Part shown: one piece after another, positions 25,401 through 33,097 of the stretch
How the letters are laid out: every line of letters starts with the position of its first letter
How positions within the stretch are numbered: position 1 is the stretch's first letter
Assembly: GCF_006337125.1 (NCBI RefSeq)
Contig: NZ_CP040887.1
Span: 2,666,001 to 2,730,000, forward strand
Direction: 5' to 3'
DNA from: Serinicoccus chungangensis
Lineage (GTDB): Bacteria; Actinomycetota; Actinomycetes; Actinomycetales; Dermatophilaceae
Length of the DNA stretch: 64,000 bases
Made by a program: the position numbers and the translations under genes
The notes under the pieces: model-generated
Told to the model about the DNA's origin: nothing
The model's input: the letters and a program-made list of their open reading frames with translations, nothing else
Databases searched by the model: none

Positions 25401-26591
25401 CTCGTTCGGCTTCATGGCGACCAACCATGCCGCGACCTGACGCACGCGAGGGTATAGACGGCCATCATTGGCGACAAAGAGTGATTGCACCTGGTCATGC
25501 TCCAATCCCTCGTCGATCGCCCAGCGAGCAGCGAGAAAATCGGCGAAAGTGGCGTGGGACCATGTTAGGAGTCCTTCGCCGGCACCGGTGAAGAGACCAG
25601 ATCGTAGGGTTTCTTGGACATCATCGGACGTAATGTCGGGGCTTCCAGTGTCACTGTAAGGCAGGCAATCGTCGAGCGTTAAGGCATCTGTGCCAGCCTC
25701 GGCGACAGGGCCCGTCCAGACGCTTGGGCGACCGGCGAAAAGTGAAATCGCGGCGATGCGTTGCGCCGCCTTCAGGCGACGTGCCACAGCACCCGGCGAC
25801 CCAATACCTCGTCGGCGATCCAGATTCAACTCGTCAACTAAGCCCCTAAGGCCGCGATCGTACAAGTCCTTTCCGGTTTCTGGTATCGATCCATCGGGTC
25901 CTATGCTCGACTGTATGAGGTTCAGGGTCAAGGGACGCGCGGCTAGCGGCACAACGCGGGCGCGTTCGATCGCTTGGAGGACCTCATCCGGCTCAAGTCC
26001 GGCAGTGCGCAATAGCAGGGCCGCGTCGGATCGTCGAAGGGGCAGGAGCTCGTGTGGCGCCACATCGCCAAATTGGTCAGATAGAGCGCCATCCAGATTC
26101 CGTGGCCAATCGGCGGTTCGGCACGCAATGCGGAGATATAGTTTGGCCGTGTCCCAGATGTTCAAGTAGTGGATCAGGATGCGATCCAGGGTCGGGATCC
26201 GGCTTAGCGCCTCGTCGAAACTGTCCAGGGTGATGCACAGGGCACCTGTCTCGCTCTGCCACTCTGTAATGACCCTGTTCTCGAACACGCCGCTGACGAG
26301 CCGCTCTTCACTGCCGTAAAGGCCCAGGTCGACATGCATATTCACAAGATCGGACAAATCTGGCCGCAGAGCCGCTCCACCCCGTAGGGCGCTGGTCTTT
26401 CCCATTCCGGGTTCACCAAGCAGGATCAGGCACCTACTATCCGCGAGAGCTGGGGTGGCAACCGCGTCAGGATTTGGGTTCCATAAACCACCGACGTCGG
26501 GGTCGGTCAGCCACCCCGACTGAGTCAACGAGTATGTCCTGCCCTCTGGCAGCCAGAATCGCTCAAGATTCACGATTCTACCGTTATCCAC
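22437..26591 (-). CDS. large NACHT/STAND NTPase with C-terminal PD-(D/E)XK-like nuclease domain
   Basis: The 1384-aa soluble protein has a NACHT-type NTPase near its N-terminus: Walker A GEPGMGKTS (residues 59-67), Walker B LCITLDSFDEA (118-128), a sensor-like RIACRTADWP, and a winged-helix end WSHATFADFLAARWA. About 900 helical residues follow, resembling a solenoid. The C-terminus (about 1250-1330) reads ERTDLRIEA then VPGEVKGIWNEGLIDSLVDQ, giving D1268, E1291-x-K1293 of a restriction-endonuclease fold. Sensor NTPase plus nuclease suggests an antiphage defence protein that cuts DNA when triggered; this is inference. The GTG at 26591 has GGGAGGGG just upstream. Codon use is much less GC-biased than in neighbours, pointing to transfer. 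An ISL3 element lies just after the stop. Confidence 0.8.
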   Translation of the reverse strand: MDNGRIVNLERFWLPEGRTYSLTQSGWLTDPDVGGLWNPNPDAVATPALADSRCLILLGEPGMGKTSALRGGAALRPDLSDLVNMHVDLGLYGSEERLVSGVFENRVITEWQSETGALCITLDSFDEALSRIPTLDRILIHYLNIWDTAKLYLRIACRTADWPRNLDGALSDQFGDVAPHELLPLRRSDAALLLRTAGLEPDEVLQAIERARVVPLAARPLTLNLIQSSIGPDGSIPETGKDLYDRGLRGLVDELNLDRRRGIGSPGAVARRLKAAQRIAAISLFAGRPSVWTGPVAEAGTDALTLDDCLPYSDTGSPDITSDDVQETLRSGLFTGAGEGLLTWSHATFADFLAARWAIDEGLEHDQVQSLFVANDGRLYPRVRQVAAWLVAMKPNEFRDFVKSDPQAFLSAVDIPDETVREEVVGALLADAERGEIFDDFESEYSGLQHAGLVEQLSPALQRGQGEACRVAIRIARHCSLQGALPDLTTLALNEAADTRLRSSAAMAIHDLGTGAPSHDLVTLVGLHSTSAKGLEHRELEAAALMASWPHAISTEEVFRILSPAHPRNYYGLYSVFVDHFASGLEDADLELAAKWLLDDMSRLDDSRLSTLVKSIMRLCINNVDKDVARRLLLRVVMKRLDEYRPPLGGSDDDESLQIDDQQRRTILLLLLEQASEDQLQRAVLFPGGAEGGLVREEDLAWLIARYNESEGLTRTNAGRAAQHLVNPSLATHREVVLQLNDEDPAASLLGGWKNVLPLDSDEAVRSREQWQRYVALERRMLSRRQEEGRDEWINPRIATDIAQAASGDYEKFWYSARLVTVRPGTTAFMDEYQPDLTRHPRWDTLPPSTQRDFVTAAPIYLRNGKCRSELWFNLDKVSYPAQAAYRAFVLLLRLAPQSLDTLAPAVWREWAPVLIDWTATLNGASAEDKRRLLEIARQHAAAELHAYALAVIDHCIANDQQIFLRVEMEALDSEVIATELVDRLGRPMAAAARDTLLDFLIERHPGLLAPLLRSWLEPEQRKETPERAMDAAYRLLRGDARDSWPVLRSLLDKEPQLMEQALLRAAQAFDRRAPELDPQEVADLYLWLTERFPPEEDPDFEQVHVVGPREAVATWRDSLLGTLSRLGTQEAVSAVERIAQVRSDQPWLSRVVSEARRRLREHAWEPLTPEAIGQLAGSRRARLVRTDADLLAVTMRALDEIQARLQADTPASHLLWDTHAKRPKSEEEISDYLAIELEQRLNASGAVVNREVQVRRNKPTGLPERTDLRIEAMPPLGNDDPGRSLRVPGEVKGIWNEGLIDSLVDQLVQRYMLDYQIDHGIYIVAWFDPESWTSDDSRRRKSARHGDLETVRAALESLARKQDAMGKCVQVRVLDCSLKRRQL

Positions 26592-27214
26592 AGTGGCCCC
26601 TCCCTGACGCAACGTTGCCCAGCCTCCAAAGAGAGTACAGCCTGAGCTCTTGTGGGGTCTCCAGATCACCGATCCGCGTTTCGCCCGAAACGCCGGTGGG
26701 GCGGCCGGCGGTGGAGGCTCACGGGAAGCCCGCCCTTGCTGACCGACCGAGGCTACGTGAGCTGTCACGCGGTGACCCGTGGGCAGCTTCTGAGCACAGA
26801 ACCTCGGGTTGCGGGTGAATCGCGCACAAGCGTAGGAGCGATACCGTTCCGCAGCTGAACGGCGTGAACAGCCTGCTCAGATTCGGTCTGCGTCAGCTGT
26901 GGGTGGTGGCGCGGTCGAGACGAGGCAAGTGGGGCTCCGCGAGGGGCATCTCGACGGGGATCAGCCTCCATGTCGCGTGCATCACCTGAGGACTGCCGGC
27001 CCGGACTCCGAGCCGGCCTGCGGGAGCGCACGTGTTCCGCCGCACAACGTGCGCACGCTCCCTTCCTGTAAGGAAGTCGTCTGGCCTGAGTCCGTCACCG
27101 CCGCTCCAGGCAGCGGTCGTGACGGTCCCCGCCGCAGCGGCCCCGAGCACACGACTCAACGCGATGGTCGCTGAGCCGTTGAACAACCCCTTGATCAGGG
27201 CTTGCTCTGGACTG
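26592..27214. other. intergenic region upstream of NACHT gene
   Basis: No credible gene was found in these 620 bases; open frames here (for example 26893-27186 minus) show no domain pattern. A GCCGGC...GCCGGC inverted repeat with an inner CGGACTCCG palindrome lies at 26995-27017. The promoter of the leftward NACHT gene should lie in the first 100 bases, but no clear -35/-10 pair was identified. Confidence 0.5.
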
Positions 27215-27244
27215 TTGACACCTAGAGAAGACTACAACTACTCT
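27215..27244 (+). promoter_or_regulatory. sigma70-type promoter for the 27298 gene
   Basis: A consensus -35 TTGACA at 27215-27220 is followed after 18 bases by TACTCT at 27239-27244, 54 bases before the ATG of the downstream gene. A perfect -35 box is unusual in this genome and suggests strong expression. Confidence 0.55.
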
Positions 27245-27297
27245 TAGTGTTGTGCAGGCGGACCGGCCAGGGACGCCACAGAAACTGAGGAGAAGAC

Positions 27298-27759
27298 ATG
27301 AAGCTCACCATCGACACTGAGGTGGACACCTTCGATGCCGCCCTTGCGGCGATCCAGGTTGCCTACGGCCAGACGACTGTCACCGGCGGCGGTGGCACCG
27401 AAAAGGGCGAGGAGAACGACGGCTACCTTCCCGGCAACTGGACGCGCCCGCGCCTGCGCAAGCTTGTGGAGTGGCTCGACGACTCCGACGCTGCTCTCGC
27501 GCTGCGCTTCATCGCGGAGAACGCCCCGGCCGTGGGGATCGAGACTGTCTTTGAGCACATGGCGCAGAAGACCGGCAACGAGAACTTCGATGGCAAGGCG
27601 ATGGGTGGCCGCATGTCGGCCATCGGCTTCGCTCGCAACCACATCGGGGGCGGCGTCAAGGCCGTCTATGAGACGGACTACGCCTCCCGGAAGTACCGGA
27701 TGGACAAGAACCTCGCCGCGGCGATCCTCGAGGAGATGGACGCCGCCGAGGTGGCGTGA
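27298..27759 (+). CDS. hypothetical protein with its own promoter and terminator
   Basis: The 153-aa acidic soluble protein is not recognised. It begins MKLTIDTEVDTFDAALAAIQ, has a Gly-rich linker (TVTGGGGTEKGEENDG), then a helical part (LRKLVEWLDDSDAALALRFI) and ends with AVYETDYASRKYRMDKNLA. Spaced helix and charged segments would fit a small DNA- or RNA-binding protein, but no motif supports this. A GAGGAGA ribosome site precedes the ATG. It is a single-gene unit with a near-consensus promoter (27215) and a strong hairpin after it (27779), and high-GC codon use unlike the neighbouring NACHT gene. Confidence 0.7.
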   Translation: MKLTIDTEVDTFDAALAAIQVAYGQTTVTGGGGTEKGEENDGYLPGNWTRPRLRKLVEWLDDSDAALALRFIAENAPAVGIETVFEHMAQKTGNENFDGKAMGGRMSAIGFARNHIGGGVKAVYETDYASRKYRMDKNLAAAILEEMDAAEVA

Positions 27760-27778
27760 GCAGCCGAGACCGTCGAAA

Positions 27779-27809
27779 GGAGGTGGGCACCGCTCGGGTG
27801 CCCACCTCC
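27779..27809 (+). terminator. strong hairpin terminator
   Basis: GGAGGTGGGCACC and GGTGCCCACCTCC form a perfect 13-bp stem with a 5-base loop, 20 bases after the stop of the 27298 gene. No T-run follows. Confidence 0.8.
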
Positions 27810-28155
27810 CCTGCGTCTGGGTACTGACTCGACCACCCGCGAGGTGGGATTCGCTATGGCAGTTTCGCATAGTCCTCCGGGTCGCGTTCACTTCGCGCAG
27901 CTTGGTCCACAGTCCAGGATTCGTTGGGATACCCCGGTTCGGCTCTTGCGCCGGCCTCGAGGAACATCGAATGAAACGCCAGCGGTACGAGCGTGACCGT
28001 CAACGAGAAGGCCCGCGTTCGTAGTGGTGCGCGGACGTCGTCATCCGACGCGCTAGGTCGAGCGACCATGACCTGATTCCCACCGCGACTCCTTCTCGAC
28101 ATCCGACTTTGCCGCTGGTGGAGCGCTTCGATGCTCGACTTGCGCGACGTTGTCA
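27810..28155. other. intergenic stretch without recognisable gene
   Basis: Nothing convincing is seen in these 346 bases. A minus-strand open frame (27854-28159, 101 codons) has no family pattern or ribosome site and overlaps the start of no known gene. Confidence 0.5.
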
Positions 28156-28386
28156 TCACGTAATGGCGCTCCGGTGAACGAGGCTGTCGAGACCCTTGAT
28201 GGTGATGGCCAGGCTGCCGAGTCCGCCGAGCACGGCCTGCGCGAGCTGGTGGTCCGCGTACCAGAGCAGTACGCCGGTCACCACGCCGACCACGACTCCC
28301 GCCATCAGTATGACCAGGGTGCGCAGTTCGAGTAGCGCCTTCGGAGGAATGGGGTTTAACGGGTCGGTGCTCGTCTCAGTTGCCAC
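28156..28386 (-). CDS. small two-helix membrane protein
   Basis: The 76-aa product has two hydrophobic segments, LRTLVILMAGVVVGVVTGVL and LAQAVLGGLGSLAITIKGL, joined by WYADHQ. Size and layout resemble small phage-holin-like or orphan membrane proteins, but no family is recognised. The GTG at 28386 is preferred because AAAAGGA lies 7-13 bases upstream; an ATG at 28458 in the same frame would add a very basic, unlikely leader. Confidence 0.55.
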   Translation of the reverse strand: MATETSTDPLNPIPPKALLELRTLVILMAGVVVGVVTGVLLWYADHQLAQAVLGGLGSLAITIKGLDSLVHRSAIT

Positions 28387-28701
28387 GGGTCGGGTCCTTT
28401 TCCGTTTGTTTGCGATCGAAGCCGGACGCTCAGTTTGCTCAGCTGTGCCGAGCGCCATCTGAAGCGCTTCCGTCTTCTAAGTGTCCACATGGGTCTGACA
28501 CTGCTGGCGCCGAATTCGCCTGGCCTCTGGGTCGCAGTCTCAGACACGGGAACACTTGTTGGCGCTTTGTGACTGCATAGACACGTTGTCCTGATGGCTC
28601 AGTTCCGTGCCGAGGCCAGCGTCGCAGCGCGCGGATCTTGTCTCCTCCGCGCACCATGGTCTCGATGAACTCCTTGATGTCGGGGTAGTCCACGCCCAAG
28701 A
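28387..28701. other. non-coding, decayed sequence
   Basis: No gene is recognised. The right half may belong to the same decayed insertion element as the transposase remnant at 28702-28896. Confidence 0.4.
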
Positions 28702-28896
28702 CGACTTGGCCGCGCGATGGATTGTGTCGGGCAACGCCTGGCCGCGGTCGTGGGTCGGACCGAACGAGCGGCCGGTCAGCGCCCCAGGCAGTTCCCCGGT
28801 CAGGCCGACCCGCTCTGCCAGCAGGCCCACACCGACCTCGTCCGTATGGGCCGAGATGCCGGCACGATCAGCAGTGACGGACAACTTTGACGGGCC
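28702..28896 (-). pseudogene. IS1380-like transposase N-terminal remnant
   Basis: One frame of about 65 codons gives GPSKLSVTADRAGISAHTD, VGLLAERVGLTGELPGALTG and THDRGQALPD. The order (S-x-x-A/H-G..., L-L-A-x-R-x-G-L-T..., H-D-x-G-R/Q-x-L) follows the N-terminal part of IS1380-family transposases. It has no clear start and the frame then departs from the family, so only a fragment survives. Identification is by pattern memory and is tentative. Confidence 0.45.
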
Positions 28897-29083
28897 TCGC
28901 TCGCAGCGCCCAATTCCTAGCGGCCCCCATGCCACCTCACCAAGACATAAGCGCGCGCATCTGCCGCGGGCAGTGCGGTTCCTGTATCGCCTTGTCAGCA
29001 ATCATCCAGTGCGGCGATGGCCTGCACGCGTCGACAACTGACGGAACCGTAGACCCCCTTTCGTGGACCGCTCCTGGGGCCTG

Positions 29084-29419
29084 CTACGCCTCGCGCATCC
29101 CGACCGTGAGGAGGACCACGGAGTCGTCAACCGCCTCGAGCGCATGGCGAGAGTCGGGGATGGGAATGAGATCACCGGGGGAGCCGTTCCACCGGTCCTG
29201 TCCTGCCACCAGAGTGATACGCCCGTGCAGCACCTGAAGGGTGGCCTCGCCTGGGCTCTCATGCTCGTCGAGGCTGCTACCTGCCCGGAGGGCGATCAGG
29301 GTCTGTCGGAGCACGTTCTCGTGACCGCCGTAGATTGTGTGGGCGCTACGCCCGCTGGACGCGGTCGAGGCGGTCTCGAGGTGCTGCTGTACGAGCTCTG
29401 TCAGTGACTCTTTGGGCAT
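29084..29419 (-). CDS. cupin-domain protein
   Basis: The 111-aa protein is a single cupin barrel: LRQTLIALRAGSSLDEHESP, then GEATLQVLHGRITLVAGQ, then GDLIPIPDSRHALEAVDDSV. The D-E-H-x-x-P-G-E-A pattern and the later H fit the two cupin motifs, though the first histidine is replaced, so metal binding is uncertain. The ATG at 29419 has a GAGGAGAACC site. Such small cupins often sense or detoxify reactive compounds. It stands alone. Confidence 0.75.
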   Translation of the reverse strand: MPKESLTELVQQHLETASTASSGRSAHTIYGGHENVLRQTLIALRAGSSLDEHESPGEATLQVLHGRITLVAGQDRWNGSPGDLIPIPDSRHALEAVDDSVVLLTVGMREA

Positions 29420-29716
29420 CGGTTCTCCTCATCAGTGAGTGAACACTCTGGATCACACGCCTGCGGGTCTGGCTGGTGCTGTCTAGGCTAGCCAACAATC
29501 CTCACGGACACGTCCGGGTCTGCGCCGCCACCACCCGCCGCATCTGCCTGACCAGCGGACGCACACAACTGCGCATGGAGTGTGCACGCACGCCGGTCCC
29601 GCATGAGAACCAGACGCGCGCCTCTGCCGCGGTTCGCAAGTAGCCGGCAGGCCTGGCTCCCGTACCGTGTCAGGCATCATGAGCGTGTCTCTTCCCGATC
29701 GCGGGGCGTTGCGGTG
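29420..29716. other. intergenic, nothing recognised
   Basis: About 300 bases between the divergent cupin gene and the 29717 gene. No RNA gene, repeat or clear promoter was identified. Confidence 0.4.
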
Positions 29717-30598
29717 ATGCAGCTGTCGAAGCGGCAAGTCGCGTCCCTGCGACGAGTCTGGAGTGACCTGACGCTCGAACTCGACGTTGGAGACATTCTG
29801 GAGACGGATGACGCTGCTTGCCGGGATGGCCTTGATTCCTGGCTCGCCGGGGTCATCAGCAGCGATGGTCGAGTGGACGACTCTGCGCTGGAGAACCTGC
29901 TCGACCTCGAACGCGGCACCGCCGGCGACAGCAAGGCGGCTGCATATCTCGCACGAGTGACCGCCGTTGTCATGCCTCATCGAGACGCACAACTGCGTCG
30001 AGCCCCACTTGAAGCAGTGGTCAAAGAACACTGCTGCCAGCGGGGGTACCGTCTAAGCAACCGCATGCCGGACCGCCCGGGAGACATGGCGTGGACCATC
30101 GAGGTGCCCAGCCGTGAAGGCCAGGTCGATCTCGCTATCAGGGGGGACCTTTTCGAACTGACCTTCCCCGGTGGCTACCTATGGATCGAATTCGCGTACG
30201 AACCCGAGGACGAGCGGGGAGCCCTTGACGAGCAACTACGCATCTTGGACGCCTACGCCGACCCGGCGACGACGATCGTCACGATTACCGTGCTCTGCGC
30301 CGGCCAAGGACCGAACTACACCTCAGCGATGGCACAAAAATGTGGCGTGGCAAACGCAGTTTCGGAGGAGCAAGCCGCCCACGAGCCTGAACCATCCGAC
30401 TCTGCCGCCAGGCGGGCGTCCGTGGTGGCGGTTCAGATGTTGACGTTGAGCGGGGTGACGTCGTCCAGCGGGTGTGAAACGACGCGGTCGTCGGCTTCGG
30501 CGATGCCAACGCCGCGCACGTTCTCATCCTCGTGGAGGATGCCGTCGTCCAGTCCGAGCACGACGAGGGGTCGACCGTCGAAGAGGATGTCGATGTAG
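29717..30598 (+). CDS. hypothetical protein, 3' end running into an antisense gene
   Basis: The 293-aa product is not recognised. Residues 1-about 235 look genuine: an acidic helical N-terminal half (LSKRQVASLRRVWSDLTLEL, LLDLERGTAGDSKAAAYLAR) and a beta-rich middle (MAWTIEVPSREGQVDLAIRG, LTFPGGYLWIEFAYEPED). From about codon 238 the frame overlaps the end of the leftward gene at 30433 by 166 bases and turns into low-complexity Ser/Arg/Pro sequence typical of a shadow frame. The original 3' end has probably been lost, or the stop lies further on by chance. Confidence 0.55.
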   Translation: MQLSKRQVASLRRVWSDLTLELDVGDILETDDAACRDGLDSWLAGVISSDGRVDDSALENLLDLERGTAGDSKAAAYLARVTAVVMPHRDAQLRRAPLEAVVKEHCCQRGYRLSNRMPDRPGDMAWTIEVPSREGQVDLAIRGDLFELTFPGGYLWIEFAYEPEDERGALDEQLRILDAYADPATTIVTITVLCAGQGPNYTSAMAQKCGVANAVSEEQAAHEPEPSDSAARRASVVAVQMLTLSGVTSSSGCETTRSSASAMPTPRTFSSSWRMPSSSPSTTRGRPSKRMSM

Positions 30599-31884
30599 GC
30601 CGACTTGGCCTCCACCCAGCGATCCTCTTCGTCTGTCCCGACGAGCACCCGGAGGTCCTCGGCTGCTGCGTCCGGTTCCCAGCCGGGCACGATGACCACG
30701 TGACCGCCCATGACGGGAGTGGCCAGGGCGTGTCCGTCGGTCAGGTCCTCGACGGGGATGAGCGTGAATTTGTCTCCGCGACGTAGCTCCAGCGCCGTAG
30801 GTTGCGCCGTGACCAGGAGCTGGGCGGTGCCGACTTCGAGCGTGCGGTTGGTCTCCTGCACGAACCTCATCAGGTCGCGTTCTTCACCCTCTAACTGGTA
30901 GCGGATGACCGGTGGTCCGGTGACCAGCGTGGAGTCGGCCGCCAGGACGGCCGTCTGCGTCCCCAGCTGGGCCTGCGCGAGGACCGTGGTCTGCGACGTC
31001 ACGGTCGGCTTCGATCCCCCTTCAGGCAGGACGCCGACGCTGGTGGCGGTGGTGACGTCCTGGCCGATCCATCCGCTCAAGCCTGCACCGGCGACGAGCC
31101 GCTCGACGTGGGCCGGACCGGTGGGGTGCCGTAGGTCGATCGTGCCCCATGCCTGCCTCGGCTGGTCCAGCATGACCAGGGCGTTGACGTCGCCCGCGAC
31201 CAGGACGGTGCTGTGCAGCGGCGCCCCGCTGGCAGCGTGAGCGGCATCATCGGTGAACCAGTAAAGCTCCTCCAGCTCACCGTTGCCCCCCGGGACGATC
31301 TCGGCTGCCCTGTACTGCAGCTGGGCCCCATCGATCTCGACGGTGCCGCCCTGGCTGGCGTAGACGCCCGGCGCCCACAGCGGGGCCTCGCCGCGGCTTC
31401 CAGGAGGCGACTGCCATACCGCCACGCTCAGACCTTCGACGGTGAACACCATCACGTCACCAGGGCCGTCCTGCGCGGTGACCGGGTCCAGCTGTGTCCC
31501 GTCTCGTGTTAGGACCAGTTCCGGGAACGCGTCCCCCTCGTTGCTGCGCAGCTGTCCGGTCCAGGCAGTACGGTCGGCCTCGTGCACCGGGTTGGGCGAG
31601 TTGTCGAACAGCTCGACGTCCACTCCGTCCTGCCAGCTGACCGTCGCCGCCGGCACCGGGTCGCTCATCAGGTGGGTCGGCGCGAACGGGTTGATCGGTC
31701 CGCCGAGCCAGAGCGCACCGACGAGCGCCACCGCACCCACCCCGGTAGCGACCGACGCCTGGCGATGCCGCACCTTGCGGCGACCGGCGGCGATGACCGT
31801 GCCAGGATCGACAGCCATGGCTGGTGCGAGCTCATCGGCCCGGTCCAGCAGGTCGAGGGCTGAGTTGTCAAAATTCTCAGACAT
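30433..31884 (-). CDS. single-pass membrane protein encoded with SigE-type sigma factor
   Basis: The 483-aa protein has a short cytoplasmic N-terminus (about residues 1-45, LDLLDRADELAPAMAVDPGT, KVRHRQASVATG), one membrane segment (VGAVALVGALWLGG, near 50-65) and a large extracytoplasmic part. Its start overlaps the sigma gene by 8 bases. Membrane proteins in this position commonly act as anti-sigma factors or sigma-controlled envelope proteins. No zinc anti-sigma motif is seen, so a direct anti-sigma role is only inferred. Confidence 0.65.
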   Translation of the reverse strand: MSENFDNSALDLLDRADELAPAMAVDPGTVIAAGRRKVRHRQASVATGVGAVALVGALWLGGPINPFAPTHLMSDPVPAATVSWQDGVDVELFDNSPNPVHEADRTAWTGQLRSNEGDAFPELVLTRDGTQLDPVTAQDGPGDVMVFTVEGLSVAVWQSPPGSRGEAPLWAPGVYASQGGTVEIDGAQLQYRAAEIVPGGNGELEELYWFTDDAAHAASGAPLHSTVLVAGDVNALVMLDQPRQAWGTIDLRHPTGPAHVERLVAGAGLSGWIGQDVTTATSVGVLPEGGSKPTVTSQTTVLAQAQLGTQTAVLAADSTLVTGPPVIRYQLEGEERDLMRFVQETNRTLEVGTAQLLVTAQPTALELRRGDKFTLIPVEDLTDGHALATPVMGGHVVIVPGWEPDAAAEDLRVLVGTDEEDRWVEAKSAYIDILFDGRPLVVLGLDDGILHEDENVRGVGIAEADDRVVSHPLDDVTPLNVNI

Positions 31885-32377
31885 GGTTGCGTTCTCCTTC
31901 GGTCAGGGCGGCGCGCAGGGTGGCCAGCCCGCGGGAGGTCGAGCTCTTGACCGTGCCGGTCGAGACACCGAGCGTGTTGGCGGCGTCCTTCTCCGACAGG
32001 TCCAGGTAGTGCCGCAGGACCACGCACTCACGCTCGCGTCGTGGGAGCGCCTGCAGGAGACGGACGAGGTCAAGGGCCAGATCGACGCGGTCCCCGTGGC
32101 CCGGCGATAGGTCGGTTTCGGGCAACGTGTCGGTCGATACCTCCCGGCGGCGCTTGCGCCAGCGGTCGGTATGGAGATTGACCAGGATGCGTCGGGCGTA
32201 GGCCACAGGGTTGTCCACCCGCGCCCGCCGCCAGTGCGCGTAGACCCGCGCTAGCGACTCTTGCACCAGCTCCTCGGCGACGTGCGGGTCACCGCTGAGC
32301 ATCCACGCCGAGGTGAGCAGACGCGGAGACACCACACGGACGAAGTCCGCAAACTCTTCCTCCGCGTCTCGCTTCAT
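31877..32377 (-). CDS. SigE-family ECF RNA polymerase sigma factor
   Basis: The 166-aa sigma factor has region 2 (FADFVRVVSPRLLTSAWMLS, HVAEELVQESLARVYAHWRR, NPVAYARRILVN) and region 4 (LLQALPRRERECVVLRHYLD, SEKDAANTLGVSTGTVKSST). This is the pattern of the actinobacterial SigE (sigma-70 group 4) type. The ATG at 32377 (MKRDAEEEF) is preferred over upstream frame. It is followed with an 8-base overlap by a membrane protein likely to control it. Its target promoters are unknown. Confidence 0.85.
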   Translation of the reverse strand: MKRDAEEEFADFVRVVSPRLLTSAWMLSGDPHVAEELVQESLARVYAHWRRARVDNPVAYARRILVNLHTDRWRKRRREVSTDTLPETDLSPGHGDRVDLALDLVRLLQALPRRERECVVLRHYLDLSEKDAANTLGVSTGTVKSSTSRGLATLRAALTEGERNHV

Positions 32378-32671
32378 CTCACCTCGTCGTGTCCCTGTGC
32401 GTCGCCCCCGGCGGGCGCCTATCCCCTCAACGGGCCAGCACGCGCAAAGGTTGAGTCCCTCCCCAGTTACACCTCGGCAGGCTTCACTCAAGAGCGCAGG
32501 CACAGTCCCCACCGTGACCTAGCCCGACCCGGCCTCACCTCCCGGACGGGCCGACCTACGCAGGCTGCCCCGGTCAGGTACGTAGAAGGCTGGCGCCACA
32601 GCCATATCGCGATCTCGTGAACATCCTGTACTGCCGCGGGCCGTGCGAGCTGAAGCGTCCCGGGGAGCAAC

Positions 32672-32893
32672 TCAGCGGGGTTGGTTGCGCGGGTGACTCC
32701 GAGCCTGGCGCTCGTTTCCCCGCCGGTAGTTGCCGGTGAGCCTAGCCATCAGGGTCTGAGGGTCCCCGGACACGACGTCTTCGAGAAAGGTCTGGGCGCG
32801 TCGGCCACGCAGCGTCGCCGCGTGACGCCCGTGATGGCTGATCACCACGTGTTCGCCCCGCACTGCGCAGTCGAAACCGTCCGGGCCGGGCAT
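32672..32893 (-). CDS. small conserved actinobacterial hypothetical protein
   Basis: The 73-aa basic protein reads GEHVVISHHGRHAATLRG near the N-terminus and MARLTGNYRRGNERQ with HPRN at the C-terminus. This short protein type, with the TGNYRRGNER signature, recurs as a hypothetical in actinobacteria; its role is not known. The ATG at 32893 gives the usual N-terminus; the open frame extends to 32995. It lies in the accessory stretch between the sigma operon and the HEAT-repeat gene. Confidence 0.6.
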   Translation of the reverse strand: MPGPDGFDCAVRGEHVVISHHGRHAATLRGRRAQTFLEDVVSGDPQTLMARLTGNYRRGNERQARSHPRNQPR

Positions 32894-33097
32894 GCTGGGG
32901 AGCCTAGCCACGGCGCCGTCGCCCCGCCATCGGGTTTCCGCTCTTGCCGCTCCGAGGCGGCGACTCACATGAACTGTGCCGCATGGTGTTAGCATCTGAC
33001 GCTTCTTCGAGCGGCGGAACCGTCACGGCCGCATGCCCCTGGCCCGGCAGTCCTTGCGACGAGGCCGCCACGGCCGGCACCACGGACAAGCGGGAAG

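Noticed and set aside
26765..27186. Minus-strand open frames upstream of the NACHT gene as a partner gene
   Set aside because: They lack ribosome sites, domain patterns and coding-like composition, so a two-gene defence operon is not supported.
27854..28159. 101-codon minus-strand frame
   Set aside because: No family pattern, no ribosome site and mixed composition.
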